Origin: Ichthyophis bannanicus
Lineage: Eukaryota; Chordata; Amphibia; Gymnophiona; Ichthyophiidae
Assembly (NCBI GenBank): GCA_033557465.1
Contig: CM066033.1
Coordinates: 13,021,080 to 13,085,079, forward strand
Direction: 5' to 3'
Length of the DNA stretch: 64,000 nucleotides
Every line of letters begins with the position of its first letter. The first letter of the stretch is position 1. Shown in pieces: positions 33,851-44,806 of this stretch. The notes below the pieces were generated by a model. The model was not told the origin of the DNA. It saw only the letters and a list, made by a program, of their open reading frames with translations, and ran no database searches. The position numbers and the translations under genes are program-made.

Positions 33851-34013
33851 CTGTGATGAAAAACAAAACAAAACATCTAAAAGGATTCATAAGAGATGAT
33901 CTGACAAACCTAAATTAGTAAATTAATTTTAAGTCTACAAATGTTTGATAATAATCACCTCATCTCCTGTGATCTCAAAATGCAAAGCCCTTAAATCCAA
34001 AACATTTACTTAC

Positions 34014-34120
34014 TCATCGTTGGCTCATTAAAGTTTTCTTTTCCCTCCCACTCACAGGGCTGAGTGAAATATCTTCCTTTTTAATCTTGAATATGACATC
34101 AGGATTAACAATTGAATAAC
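34014..34120 (-). pseudogene. KRAB-associated exon with a frame break
   Basis: It begins GYSIVNPDVIFKIKKED and then shifts frame. The next recognisable part, FTQPCEWEGKENFNEP, is in another frame and the read-through frame ends in TGA at the exon's end. Splice sites are good (TTTACAG acceptor, GTAAGT donor). The length is 107 bp, seven less than the 114-bp sister exon at 33737-33850. A 7-bp deletion after KKED explains both the size and the frame. Including this exon would end the protein early. Confidence 0.7.
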
Positions 34121-34720
34121 CTGTAAATGAGAAATATGAAAACTACATTTAAATAGGACTCGTAGAACTGTTCTGATGAAGCAGTGTTTGAGTGTGTGGG
34201 CATGAAGGTGTGTGTGTTATATATCTTTGGGTTGGTTGTATTTCTCTGACAAAGCCTGGGTGAGATGAGGCAATTGCAAGATTAAAGCTTGGAGGTTTTC
34301 TGGTGCAGTCGTTTCTGTTCTTCTCTGTGATATCTGGTTACTGCCTTATGTAGGAGCTGGAGTTCTCAGAAAGGAGTCTGAGAGGTAAATCCTCCCTCCT
34401 GCTCTCCTGAGCCACATGTCTTTGCACAGGAAAGGGAGACAGACTCCAGATGGTCTTGTATGAATCCTCTAATTTATGGTTTACATCTGATCTTACAGCA
34501 CTGAGCTACATCGTTTGCAGAGCCCGCAGCAGTGAAGTCTGTCACTGGCTCCCAGAGAGCAACAGCACCTCCTGCTGGATATGAGATGGAATCACAAGCC
34601 AGGCTCTACATTTCAGGGGTCTCTGGGGCCTGATACCTGGGATTTCTCCAGTCTAGATAGAATGGCAGCGCACTTCTTGCAATGAGTCTTACATGGCAGA
34701 CGCTAGATGAGCAGATTTAC

Positions 34721-34847
34721 CTTGTGATATCAGAATGCCGTGAATCTCCTTGATAACCTTCTTGTACAGCTCCTGCTGCCATTCTCCCAGAATGCCCCAC
34801 TCCACTTCTGAGAAGTAAGCAGCAACGTCCCTGAATGTGACCGATGC
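34721..34847 (-). CDS. KRAB-A box exon, 127 bp
   Basis: It encodes [17 protein letters not shown], then [18 protein letters not shown] and HGILISQ. This is a full KRAB A-box with the VTFxDVA and LY..V core. Acceptor TTGTTCCAG-type and donor CAAG|GTAAAT frame it. The length of 127 bp is the standard KRAB-A exon size, running from phase 0 to phase 1. There is no stop or indel. Confidence 0.85.
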
Positions 34848-35251
34848 CTGGAACAGCAAACAGGACACTCAGCTGCACTTTCATTCTGGGGTGTGTGGAA
34901 TAGAATTTGCCAGTGAGATTAGCAAGCTCCCTTTCTCCTAAATATCCAGTATTTTGTTTAGATTGCCTGGTCCCCAGAGAAACTCTGGAAATCACATGTC
35001 CTGTCTTTATGAGCAATTGGATAGAGGATATGGCACTAGCCTATGTGGTTTGGAAGGGGGTGGCAACAACTGCTGAAGGGGTGATGGAGGCTGGTGGGTT
35101 GGAGACTGAAGACAGGAAAGTGGAAAGTGCTGGGGTCAGACCTGGAGAGAGGAGTAAGAAAGCATCTGAGAGTCAGACAAAGAGACGGAGTGTAAAAGTG
35201 TGTCTGTGTCTGTGTTCGTGTGTGTCTGAGAGAGAGAGTCTAAGAAAGTGC

Positions 35252-35600
35252 ATTATTACAGAGAAGTGGATTAGCAACTCTCATGAATGGGATACAGCCG
35301 TCTCAGGTAATAATATGCTCAAGACAAAGATGGTAGCAAAAGGAAAAGAGTAGCTCTAAGTCAAAAACAGTATCAAAGTGGATGAAATGCAGAGGGCACA
35401 GGAAGCACTGTGGGATGCGACAGAGAAGCCATAACACCTCTGTGTGCATTCATGTGATCTACAGATCTGCAAATCAGATGGAGGAACTGCACAAAGATCT
35501 GACTGATGACACACAAAAGGTGGGCATTAAGGACGACGTGTTATTGGCAGGAAACTGTAACCTGCTAGACATCGATTGGAGTATCCGGTCTTCAGGTTAG
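35252..35600 (+). pseudogene. CR1 endonuclease fragment in a KRAB intron
   Basis: Traces are ITEKWISNSHEWDTAVSG, then VIYRSANQMEELHKDL and VLLAGNCNLLDIDWS. They align with the CR1 blocks ITETW, YRPP and GDFNxPDIDW, with several stops and the aspartate of GDFN changed to GNCN. It lies in the KRAB gene intron, in the opposite orientation. Confidence 0.6.
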
Positions 35601-36084
35601 GAAATTCAGCAGCACTTTTACATGCATTAATGCAGCTGGAAACATCATGCTTTCTGGGCCAAATTAATGCAGGATAACGGAGCCCAATCCAAAGCCCACC
35701 ATCTACTGAAGAAGCCAGGGATCTGTCAATTAAAAATAGCACCTCCCTGCCTATTCTCACAAATCCCTGGCAGCCTATCAGTAAGGGCTACCATCCCATG
35801 CAACTATCAATTTTGCAGACAGAGTACTCCAATACAGTCTGGCAGGTGAAAGTTTTCTACCAATGACACTTATCCCTTCATTCCCAACTTTTAGCCGCCT
35901 TCAGACAGATCTCTGTCCAGTTCCTCCATCTGAGACAGAGGTCAGGGAAGCAGACATGCACATATGGAGCTGCCATTTCCCTTTTCTATGATGACCCACA
36001 GCACCTTCTCCTTTCCCCATGTCCTCTGTATTTCAGTCACTTTGACATTTTTTGACAGGTATTCAGGTGCTGCAGGTTAGTAAA

Positions 36085-36262
36085 TCCTGCAATAAGTATT
36101 CTGCGATAATAACTGTAAAAAGTGCTATTTTATCACAGCTTTGTAAACAGATCCTTAAGGGTGAAGGAACTTGCCCAAGATCACATGGATTGTCTGTAGG
36201 AAAGCAGGATTTGAATTCTGTATATTATCTTGCTGCTCTAACTAGTAGGCTATTCCTCCATT
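36085..36262 (-). mobile_element. Old CORE-type SINE in a KRAB intron
   Basis: On the minus strand: GGAGGAATAGCCTACTAG (box A region), AATTCAAATCC (box B) and GATCTTGGGCAAGTTCCTTC (core). It is a diverged relative of SINE copies A to C. Confidence 0.65.
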
Positions 36263-37018
36263 TCAGAAAAAGACAAACTGGGAAAGAGGAGAAAAAGTTG
36301 AAAGAGCAGCACAGGGCATGGATTCTGCCTTATTTGGCAGAATAACCACACAAGGTACGTCCCAGGATGCCCCTCATGGGGTCAGGTGCTGCCATTTTCC
36401 AGGATGGTGGTGCAGAGGCAGGAACATGTAGGCATCACTCCTGCCTCCCTATGAAAAAGATACCAGGATGGGAGGATCAGAGATACTAGAGGGGAGGGAC
36501 TGCAGAGTGCCAGGGGTTGGGGGTGTAGTGGTCTCTTGGGCAACCAATTTATTTTGTGGGGTTCAGGGGTGGGTGAGCTAAGGGTCACTAGTTTATGGAA
36601 TTTTTTTTTAGAGTTCAGGGGGTGGGGGACCAGGGCCACCAGGTTACCAGGCCACCAGTGATGTTTTTTAGAGGAGTCAGGGTGAGGGCTGTTGGGATCT
36701 TAAGGATTAGGGAGTTTCAGGCAGATGAATGAGCCTCTTTGAGCTATCTGACCTTTTTGCTTCTGGCTGCAAGTAGTTCAAACCCATGTGCACATATGTC
36801 TTCCACCCTCTGTCTTCTTTTGCACACAGCTATTTAGCATTACATATTGTTAATGTATATTTTGGGAACATTAATCTTGCATTAGAAAACTGCTCTGAGC
36901 TATAACACAACGTTCCTGCAGCAAGGTCAAGGAGGGAAAGTTGCAAGAGCAGCATTTGCAAACGTTTTCTTTGAAATGCTGATGCCCTGTGCAGAAGAGG
37001 AGAATAAACAATTCTTAC

Positions 37019-37066
37019 CTTATCAGAACCCAAGGCAGACATTTCCCTCCTGTTTTCCTTCTGCAT
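37019..37066 (-). CDS. KRAB gene initiator exon
   Basis: Minus strand ATG at 37066-37064 opens MQKENRREMSALGSDK, with a second ATG at 37042. The downstream start MSALGSDK is the usual form I recall for amphibian KRAB proteins. It ends in AAG|GTAAGA, a strong donor, at phase 0. The upstream stretch to about 37400 would be the 5' UTR and promoter, but no core element is clear. Confidence 0.65.
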
Positions 37067-38129
37067 TCTTAGGCTGCTGAGAAGAATTCCCTGTTAATGG
37101 AAGGATGAATAAGGCAGAAGGACGACGGACTAATTCCTAAGGATCTCATGTAGTCCCTTCTCTCCCATTTGCAGATCAGGGACTGGGGCTTGCAGGGATT
37201 TCCTGTCCTGGGGAAACAGGAAGTTCCTGCTTCTAACACAAGTCTTTCCTTCTCTTTGCAAACTTAGCAGACACTGTAAGTAACTAGAGGAAGGACACAG
37301 GCTCGCTAGAGCATGCTCAGTATCCTGCCGTGACATCATAATGTAGGAGCCCGCCTCCTTAAGGTGTATCTGCAGAGATGGCAGATAGAGGCAGTGTCTC
37401 AGGCAACAGAGGGAAGTAAGAGCAGTGTTTAAGCTGCTGCTACACCAGACAATCTGCTGCTGCTATACAGCTGAAAACCAATCATTTTGAGATGGGCAAT
37501 AAAATTATATCTGACCTTCTTTGTGACTTACAATAGGATCTCAATTCCAGCTATTTTATTCATTCAGGACCATAAAATACTACCCATAGGGAAAAAGAAA
37601 ATCAATGTATTCTTGTTTACACCTGGTGGAATTCTGTGTAAAAAAATGTAAAATTCCACACAAAAATTGAGAAACTTTGCTCACAGTATTTTAAATTCTG
37701 CATGTTTTATTCATATAGTTTTGTGCAGAATTTTTCCATCATAAAGCCTAACTCCTCAGCTCTCTCACTCCAATCACAGCTGTCTCTCAGCACCCAAGCC
37801 TTCCCTGCCCCCCCTCTCCCCCCCCCCCTACCCCAGCGCCAGCACTACCTGGTAAGCCGGGTAAGCGCTGCAGGAGGGTGCCGGCACCAGTCGCCCGCCA
37901 CCACTGCTTCAAAAAAAAAAGAAAGCAGTCGCCAGAACATTTCTCTGTTCCCGCAGCTCTTCTCTCTTTTAGACTGCTGGGTCTCGGAGTTTCCAAAGGC
38001 AGTAATAATCATTTTCTGAGAAACAGGAAATGCTTGTTACTGCTGGAAGCTCCGCCATCCAGCAGTTTAAAAGAGAGCAGAGTGGCGGTAACAGAGAAAT
38101 GTTCCCACAGCTGCTTTCGCTTTTTGAAG
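37067..38129. other. No recognised gene; KRAB 5' flank
   Basis: The first 300 bp are upstream of the KRAB start. An AT-rich repeat around 37618-37740 has several AATTC(T/C)G(T/C) phrases. A C-rich stretch lies at 37807-37828 and an A run near 37912. No protein motif is visible. Confidence 0.5.
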
Positions 38130-38650
38130 GATGAGTTGAGGAGAGGAGGAAAGGGGCCAGAAGGGAGCAGACACGGGGTGGGGAGGTGGGAGCTGGAAGG
38201 AAGCAGACCCAGGGAGGGGGGAAGCTGGAAGGGAGTAGACATGGGGGCTACAAGAGAGCAGACACTGCAGGGAGCTGGAAGGGAGAAGACAAGGGGGCTG
38301 AGCTGGAAGGGTGCAGACCCTGGGGGGGGGGAGCTGAAAGGGAGTAAACATGGGGGCTACGAGGGAGTAGACACTGGGGGAGCTGAAAGGCAGCAGACAT
38401 GGGGGGCTACAAGGGAGCAGACACTGGGGGAGCTGATGGGGAGCAAAACACGGTGGGGGAGCTGGAAGGGAGCTGACACTTGGGGATGGGACTGGAAGGG
38501 GGATGGACAGAGAAGAGGTGACTGGAAGGGAACTGACATGGGAGGAGGCTCTGGGACTGGACGTTCGCTGATAACTTGGATGGTATTTGGACTAGAAGGG
38601 GCTGGACGATGGAGGAGGGGGACTAGAAGGCAATAGACACCAGTGGCAGT
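38130..38650. repeat. Degenerate minisatellite, GGAAGGGAGCAGACA type
   Basis: GAGCTGGAAGGGAGCAGACA-type phrases with GGGGG spacers repeat about every 30-40 bp, with variable copies. The 252-codon frame across it is repetitive glycine- and tryptophan-rich peptide and not a real gene. Confidence 0.75.
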
Positions 38651-39012
38651 GTTGGGAATGCAAGGGGGTTCACACTGGGAGGGGAGGCTGTAAAGGGGGC
38701 TGATACTGGGAGGGTTACTGGGACTGGAAAAAGGCTGATCGAAGAAAATGAAGAAAACAAAAGGAGAGACCAGAAATGGCAGATGGACTATAGACCATAG
38801 AAAGAGAGCTAAGAGAAGACAGAGGAAAAACAGGAACCTCAGATCGGGACTAACATGATCAAAAATTGTCAGACAACAAAAGTAAAAAAATAATTTTATT
38901 TTTAATTTAATGATTGAACTTTGCGCTGTCTTTATATTTCACACAGTAAGTGGACCTGCATCTCTTAGCTGGTGTGGCACCGTATGCGCAGGGCCGGCCC
39001 GTCCATTGAGCA

Positions 39013-39069
39013 AGAATGTTGTTTGCACAGGGCCCCGGGTTTCAGGGGGCCCCGTGCAAACAACATTCT
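39013..39069. repeat. 24-bp-arm hairpin
   Basis: Arms at 39013-39036 and 39046-39069 are inverted repeats with 23 of 24 matches and a 9-bp loop. The arms run from AGAATGTTGTTTGCAC into GGGCCCC. The flanks are GC-rich. It may be part of a DNA transposon or a foldback element. No function is known. Confidence 0.8.
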
Positions 39070-39399
39070 GCCGATCAGCTACTTAAAGAGAAAAAAGAAA
39101 CTTGTTGCTTCTGCTGCCGCCTTGGCATCGGCAGAATCAAGTGTCTCCCGCAGTCAAGTGTCTCCTGCGGCCCCCCCCCCCTACGGTCTGCCCGGTAGAG
39201 CCCGCCTCAATCACTCTCCTCGGCGCAGCTTTCAGAGCTGTGAAGGGAGAGTTTCCCTCTCAAGGCTCTGTTAAGCTCACCGGGGCTGTTATTAATAAAG
39301 CACTTTCCTCCAGTGGCATGGCTCTCCTGCACCTTTGTGCTGCCTTGTGCCTGCAGGAGGTGCCTCCCTTCTGCGCTCCTTGGTGACCAGCGACTGAAG

Positions 39400-40990
39400 T
39401 GATTCTAGGTATAACTGTTGGGTGATCTTGAAGATTATGAGTAATAATTTGTACTTGGTGCGGGAGTCCATCGGCAAACAGTGGAGCTGCTTCAAAGTTG
39501 GAGTAATATGATCATTTCTCGCAGTTCCTGTAATTATTGGGGCAGTTGTGTTCTGTACTAGTTGTAACGGAAACATGGCTTGTTTTGGGAGTCCTTGATA
39601 TATCACATTACAATAGTCTAGTATTGGCATAATCATGGCTTGACACCCTGTGCAAAAGTGTGTCTGGTCAAGTAGTGGTTTGAGCCTTAGCACTATATTT
39701 AGCTTGAAGTACGCTGCTTTTGTGGTTCTGGAAATATGTATTTGAAATGATTAGTTTCCGATCCAGTTACATATTCTTTAACTCTTATATCGTTATGCAG
39801 GAATTTGAGGGACTCCGGTGGGGTAAAGGATGTGTTCCTGGTCACAAAGAGCGCTTCAGTTTTCTTGTAGTTTATATTAAGGTTTTGTTGTTGTAGCCAG
39901 TCCGCCATTGCTTTCAAGCATGCCATTTGATTAGAGAGATCAGGTTGACCTACGTTAAAAGAGGCAAAGACCATAATGTCATCAGCAAAAATTCTATATT
40001 GTATCTTGTAAAGATTCATGATTTTACATAGAGGCTGAAGGTAAATATTAAAAATGATGGCTGAGAGAGCCGATCCTTGTGGGAAGCCCTGTGGATGATC
40101 TATTATGTCAGAAAGGCCCTGAACCATTTCAGGGTAATGCCATGGAGCCCTTTTTCCTGTAGCCATCTCAGTATGATATTACGTTTAATTGAATCAAAGG
40201 CTGCTGTGATATCCTTAAATATGAGAAGGAAGCCACTTTTAATTTTATCTAGACCTAGCAGAAGGTTCTCTAAGAGTGAGTGAAAAGTGTTTCCACACTG
40301 TGTTGGGGTTTGAAGCTGTGCTGGTTTTGGTCAGGTGGAGAATGGTTATCAATGTAATCCTGTTTGGATCCCTGGGGTCAGCACTTGTATTTTTTAAGAC
40401 TGGTCAAACTGTTGCATATTTGAGTATGGTAGATGCTCATCCATGACTGAGAGAGAGCTGCATGATGTTCTGTAGAATAGGGCAGAGTTGCTTAATCATG
40501 ATTTTAATCCAGGAGACCAGGCAAGAGTCTAGGGGTGACATGGTTGTGTTCATACTCATTATTATCTTCCCCAGGTATTCTAGTGAAGGCACATGGAAGA
40601 ATCACCAAAGGTCTGAGGAGGGGATCGTGGATGGTGTGTCTATTGCGAAGGATGGAGATATTTCTGGGTTGAGCTTGAATTTAAGTTTGAGGGAGTCTGC
40701 TATAAGAAGTGGGTCAATCATGTCTTCCTCATTGCGCGAAGGCCAGTCTTTGGTGAAGAAGCAAACAATTTTTGAATAACTCCCATGGTTTGTTAAGGGA
40801 TGTCATTATTAAGTCGGTGTGATATTGCTTCTTGCATGCATTAATTTGGTGTATTGTTCTGTGTAATGCACTGTGTTCAGAATAAATGTAAACAAATACG
40901 TGAACAAGAAACAACTCACAAAAAATACAATACTTACCAAAGCAAATCAAATACAGAAATAGAACCATTGAATAATATCATCCAAAATAA
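39400..40990 (-). mobile_element. L2-clade LINE, minus strand
   Basis: On the minus strand are linker traces (LNKPWELF near 40780), a decayed palm, FPQGSALSAIIFNIYLQPLC, FADDIMVFASF near 39975 (YADD changed to FADD), and KKTEALFVTRN. After a frame change come PILDYCNVIYQGLPKQ and RNDHITPTLKQLHCLP. The 3' end at about 39400 meets unrelated GC-rich sequence. Several stops are present. Confidence 0.8.
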
Positions 40991-42234
40991 ATCCGCAATT
41001 AAAGTAAACTGGTAAAATATGTAAATTAACAATTTATACTGCTGGCTGACAAGAGTAACCAAGACAGTTTTGTTTTGTTTTCTAACCCAGCTAAAATGGT
41101 CAATTTGGTAATTTAAATTCAGTGATTTTTGTGAATGTTATACTATAAATTGTTAGGATCCAGATGCAGGTCCAGCTCCACCTAAATCCTGGAAAAATCC
41201 TGCTTTTCTTTAATTTACTTATGATTAGATCTCACAGTTTGGATTGTAATTTTGTTTGTGAAGAAATGCAGAATCTATTCCCTCTGAATTCTGACCCAGA
41301 GCTGGGATAGAATAAATCCTTTCTGCTTTTTTAAAGTCTGAGTCCAAGGATTGGAACTCTAGAGGACAACTGAAGTCCAATTCTAGTTTTTCTATCCAAA
41401 AGCAAGAAGCAGCCAGCAACTGAACTGCCATAATTTAAATAAAAATCAGGATGTTTTAACCAATTGCAGAGGGCTACAGTCTTAGGCAACAGCCAACCTC
41501 CTCCTCCCCCCACCTCTGTTGCTGACTAAAAGTCCTTTCCTTCTGGAAATTTCAGAGGTTTGTCCATTGTAATCTGCTTTGGGATTTGTTGTTTGCAGTC
41601 TGCATTGTCAGGTTTGTAATTCCCAGTGCTGAGCAACAAACATCTATGCCAGGATTTGTGTCCTTAAAGGCCGAAACCTCTGGGAGGGGTAAATCTTTAT
41701 CAGTCAGCTTTAAATAAACACAAGAGCTAGAGCCTCGCCTCCAAGATTTAACGTGAGACACTCATGTTAGGATAAAATCATTTCTTTCCCAGAGTGCTAA
41801 GGTGCTGGTGGTACGCTTTTCTAAGGTTCCCTTGTAAATATCTTGTTTCATTTTACAGGAATAATTATATCTTTATGGAACCTATGCATTTAGAAAATTT
41901 TCTGATTGGCAACAGTATTGCTTAGTTTTTTGATCTGGAGCTGGAAATGTGGACCGATTAGTATTGACCACTGTTATTTTTTGAGGTGTATCCTCTGTTT
42001 TTATGATTTTTGTGTTTTAAAATTTTTTAGCCTTTCTCTCCTTGATATGGGCTATTTCTCATAAGCCTATTTTGTTTTCTAGTTATGTAGTTTATCTATA
42101 ATCTTAGGTAATGGCTGTGAGAATTTTTTTTTGTTTATTTTGAGTTGTTAAATTTGATTTAATGATAAAGCGGAATACTAAATCCTTCTAAATAAATAAA
42201 TAAAATCCTGATTTTAAAATAAACCCTATTATAC
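40991..42234. other. No recognised gene or element
   Basis: AT-rich sequence with short ORFs only. AAATAAATAAATAAAAT at about 42190 could be a LINE or SINE tail on the plus strand. Confidence 0.5.
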
Positions 42235-42510
42235 ACACCGAGGATGGCTTCACACACAAACGCACACATACACCAGTCCTGCACCGCACAGATACTGTAC
42301 ATAGATACACAGACACACATGTGCATGCACACACACAAATCTCAACACCACACCGCACACGTACATACACCCTAGTCCTGCAGTACACACATGCAAATCC
42401 AGCCATGCAGCACGCACAAAAACCCACACCCGAACCACGTACCACAGGGACATCCCAATCCTGTACTACACACACACAGACACCCCACCCCTGCACCACA
42501 CACTGTCTCA
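42235..42510. repeat. CA-rich simple-sequence region
   Basis: Imperfect CACACA and ACACAT runs are mixed with CTGCA phrases. ORFs on both strands here arise from this composition. Confidence 0.8.
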
Positions 42511-42784
42511 AGATAGACACAAATATTTAGATAACACCAATCACAAAGATGCCTCATACAGTCCCCGAGCCCCTGCCTCTCTAACATGATAGTTTATCTT
42601 GTCTCTTTGAACCCCATCCCCCTCTCCCCTCAGCAGACATCTATGAGTTTGCAAATAGAGGAAGGGGAAATGTTGTTGAGGTTCTGTTCCCTGAGTCTGG
42701 GTATCAGCAGCAAGTGACCCCGAACTGGCAAATGAATCCCTGCTTGTGGTATCACAGGGGGCCGGTAGCCCCACCCCCAAGCAC

Positions 42785-42870
42785 TCTGATGAATATTCAT
42801 TAGGGACATCATGAAAACCAGGCTGGATTGTGCCGCACCAGGACTGGAGTTGGCCACCCCTGGCCTAAGC
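42785..42870. mobile_element. Half of a hAT-type MITE
   Basis: GATGAATATTCATTAGGGAC, CATGAAAACCAGGCTGGATT and GGAGTTGGCCACCCCTGG resemble the arm of foldback elements like that at 57540-57723. The second arm is not present. Confidence 0.4.
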
Positions 42871-42957
42871 TGTTTCAGCGTTAGCCTGCAAATATGCATG
42901 ATGAGGAGCAAGGTATTGTTGAATAGGTCAAAGAACATGTTCATTGTAAAACCTTCA

Positions 42958-42992
42958 GTTCAATGTAAACCGCCTTGATAAATAAATAAATT
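42958..42992 (+). repeat. L2/SINE-type 3' tail
   Basis: CAATGTAAACCGCCTTGATA followed by AATAAATAAAT is the shared L2/SINE terminal sequence. The body of the element upstream is not recognisable. Confidence 0.6.
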
Positions 42993-43922
42993 ATGGGTAT
43001 GGCCTGAAACAGGGCGGATTGGCTAGGATGTGTATGCATCAGAGGTAGGGCAATGGCTGGGACATTGTGGTGCCCAACTGCCACCTGCATGGATGGGGTG
43101 GCCACAGCATGTAATGCTGAGAGGGTACTCTCACTCTGACCGAGCAGTGACCATGGCATGGCTATGTATCCACATAGTGCTATATACTGTAGTGTCTAGT
43201 CCTAGTGATGTGGGTGCATGTCTTGTCCTGATCACAAAACCAACTGCTGGGTGCACAAGCAATGTATGCTGTACCAGCGCACTGTATGCAATTGTTATGT
43301 GCATGGTTGGTAAACCCAGTGGTGGGCAGCAGGTGCAGCGTGACTGTGCTTGCTGTGGGTAAATGTTAGACCTAGGTGGTTGGGACATGGGCTGTTCCAG
43401 GCCTACTCTTAGTTGTATTGGTTGGGCCATGGTGACGACCACCCCTCCCAGGTAGTTGGCATCAGCAATAGCATTGTAGCACTAGGTATTGATATACACT
43501 GTTCTAGGGGGTCCCTGTCAGACATGACCAGATGTGACTGGCATATCACACTGCAGACAATGCCTGCTACACACTGGCAGTGCTAGAGACCTGCAGCACA
43601 AACAGCAGAAACCATTTCAAGCACTACATGGTACTGGAGAACTGGTGCTGCGTGCCCATCCTCAACCCTCAGGGTGACCGCAGAAACTGCTTGTTAGCAC
43701 AGTTTGTATCTGCTCTGTGCTTGTATCACACACTGTCAGTGCATTTTACATATCGCCTCAGGTGCTGGTTATGTACATTCTCCATTTGGGGATCAGCTGT
43801 AGACTGCTGTTGTGCATGTGCACTGCATCATAGGTACTGGTGGGGGCTACCCTATGCCGGCACACACAGCAGACTTTCTAGGCAGTGATCTGCAGTCTCT
43901 TTGTATCCAGCCACGTGTAATG

Positions 43923-44065
43923 AAATGTGGAGGTGTAGCCTACTGGTTCGTGCAATGCCTTTATATATAGGGGACAAGGGTTTGATTTCTAATTGTTCTT
44001 TTTGTGACTGTGCTACTCAGATCATTTTCATGCCTGTAACATCACCTCAGGTAAACACTGGTTAC
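43923..44065 (+). mobile_element. Old CORE-type SINE, plus strand
   Basis: GGAGGTGTAGCCTACTGGTT (box A), GGGTTTGATTTCT (box B) and a diverged core ending CACCTCAGGTAAAC fit the same tRNA-derived SINE group. Confidence 0.5.
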
Positions 44066-44303
44066 AGAAGGGGAAAAGAGACTCAGAATCCACAGAGGTA
44101 GAGGCAATGGTAAAGGTTAACTTCAAAGTAGGCCCCATCCTCCTCCCTTCAACAGCTCTGAAATACTCCTACCAATCAACTGTTCAATATAATTCCATTT
44201 TATTAAAATAGTGATTCCAAATCAAACTATCAGTAGTGACGTGACACATGCTAGAAAAACCACACATTCGCCCTGCACGTCTTTCTCAGAATCGGGCCCA
44301 TAG

Positions 44304-44484
44304 AGAGTAGTTACTCACCTGTAACAGGTGTTCTCCAGGAGCAGCAGGAATCAGTCCTCACTTATGGGTGTCATCGACGCCGATGAAGCCCTAGTGGAGC
44401 ATTTCCCCAGCTTTCCATGAAAGCCTTTGGGAATGCTGGCACGCATGCGCGGTTCCCTTCCCGCCTAAAGGTGCCATCTTACCT
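44304..44484. repeat. DIRS 1 left terminus
   Basis: It starts AGAGTAGTTACTCACC. From 44331 it is an inverted copy of 49218-49380 (TTCTCCAGGA...CCTCAGTC). The first 27 bp are unique to this end and are echoed only in the internal complementary region. Confidence 0.9.
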
Positions 44485-44572
44485 CAGTCAAATGACATAG
44501 CTAAGAACAGCACTCAAAAATGCAAAAATTAAACTATGTACAACTGCAACTCCAAGGGGAGGAGGGAGGGTA

Positions 44573-44672
44573 GTGAGGACTGATTCCTGCTGCTCCTGGA
44601 GAACACCTGTTACAGGTGAGTAACTACTCTTTCTCCAGGACCAAGCAGGAAGTCAGTCCTCACTTATGGGTG
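44573..44672. repeat. DIRS 1 internal complementary region
   Basis: Bases 44573-44630 are the reverse complement of 44304-44361. Bases 44631-44672 match the reverse complement of the last ~42 bases before 49380. The join at 44630/44631 marks both element ends to the base. Confidence 0.95.
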
Positions 44673-44806
44673 ACTCCCCAGCTCTGGGCTGCCAGGAACC
44701 CAGGCTGAACAAGAGAACTCCCTCTAGTCTCAGCAGCAAGGAAAGGCTTTTCAAGGACACAACCTCCACAGGTAGCCCAACCAGAGGGCAGGAGGGCAAG
44801 AGTTGC

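Larger units (their letters stand above)
33737..37066 (-). pseudogene. KRAB zinc-finger gene, 5' part (four exons)
   Basis: This is the only host-type gene seen. It is built of an initiator exon (37019-37066), a KRAB-A exon (34721-34847), a frame-broken exon (34014-34120) and a further exon (33737-33850), all with GT-AG borders on the minus strand. KRAB domains recruit TRIM28 to silence chromatin, often over transposons. Exon phases agree: 0 into KRAB-A, then phase 1 throughout. The zinc-finger array is missing from the window. It could lie beyond the assembly gap or be lost. Skipping the broken exon would keep the frame, so a functional gene is not excluded. Confidence 0.7.

Noticed and set aside
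35167..35353. Coding exon of a host gene
   Set aside because: The sequence matches a decayed CR1 endonuclease and lies in a KRAB intron in the opposite orientation.
37878..38636. 252-aa ORF rich in G, W and R
   Set aside because: It lies on a degenerate minisatellite and has repetitive low-complexity content.
42188..42587. Cysteine-rich ORFs
   Set aside because: They come from a CA/GT-rich simple repeat.
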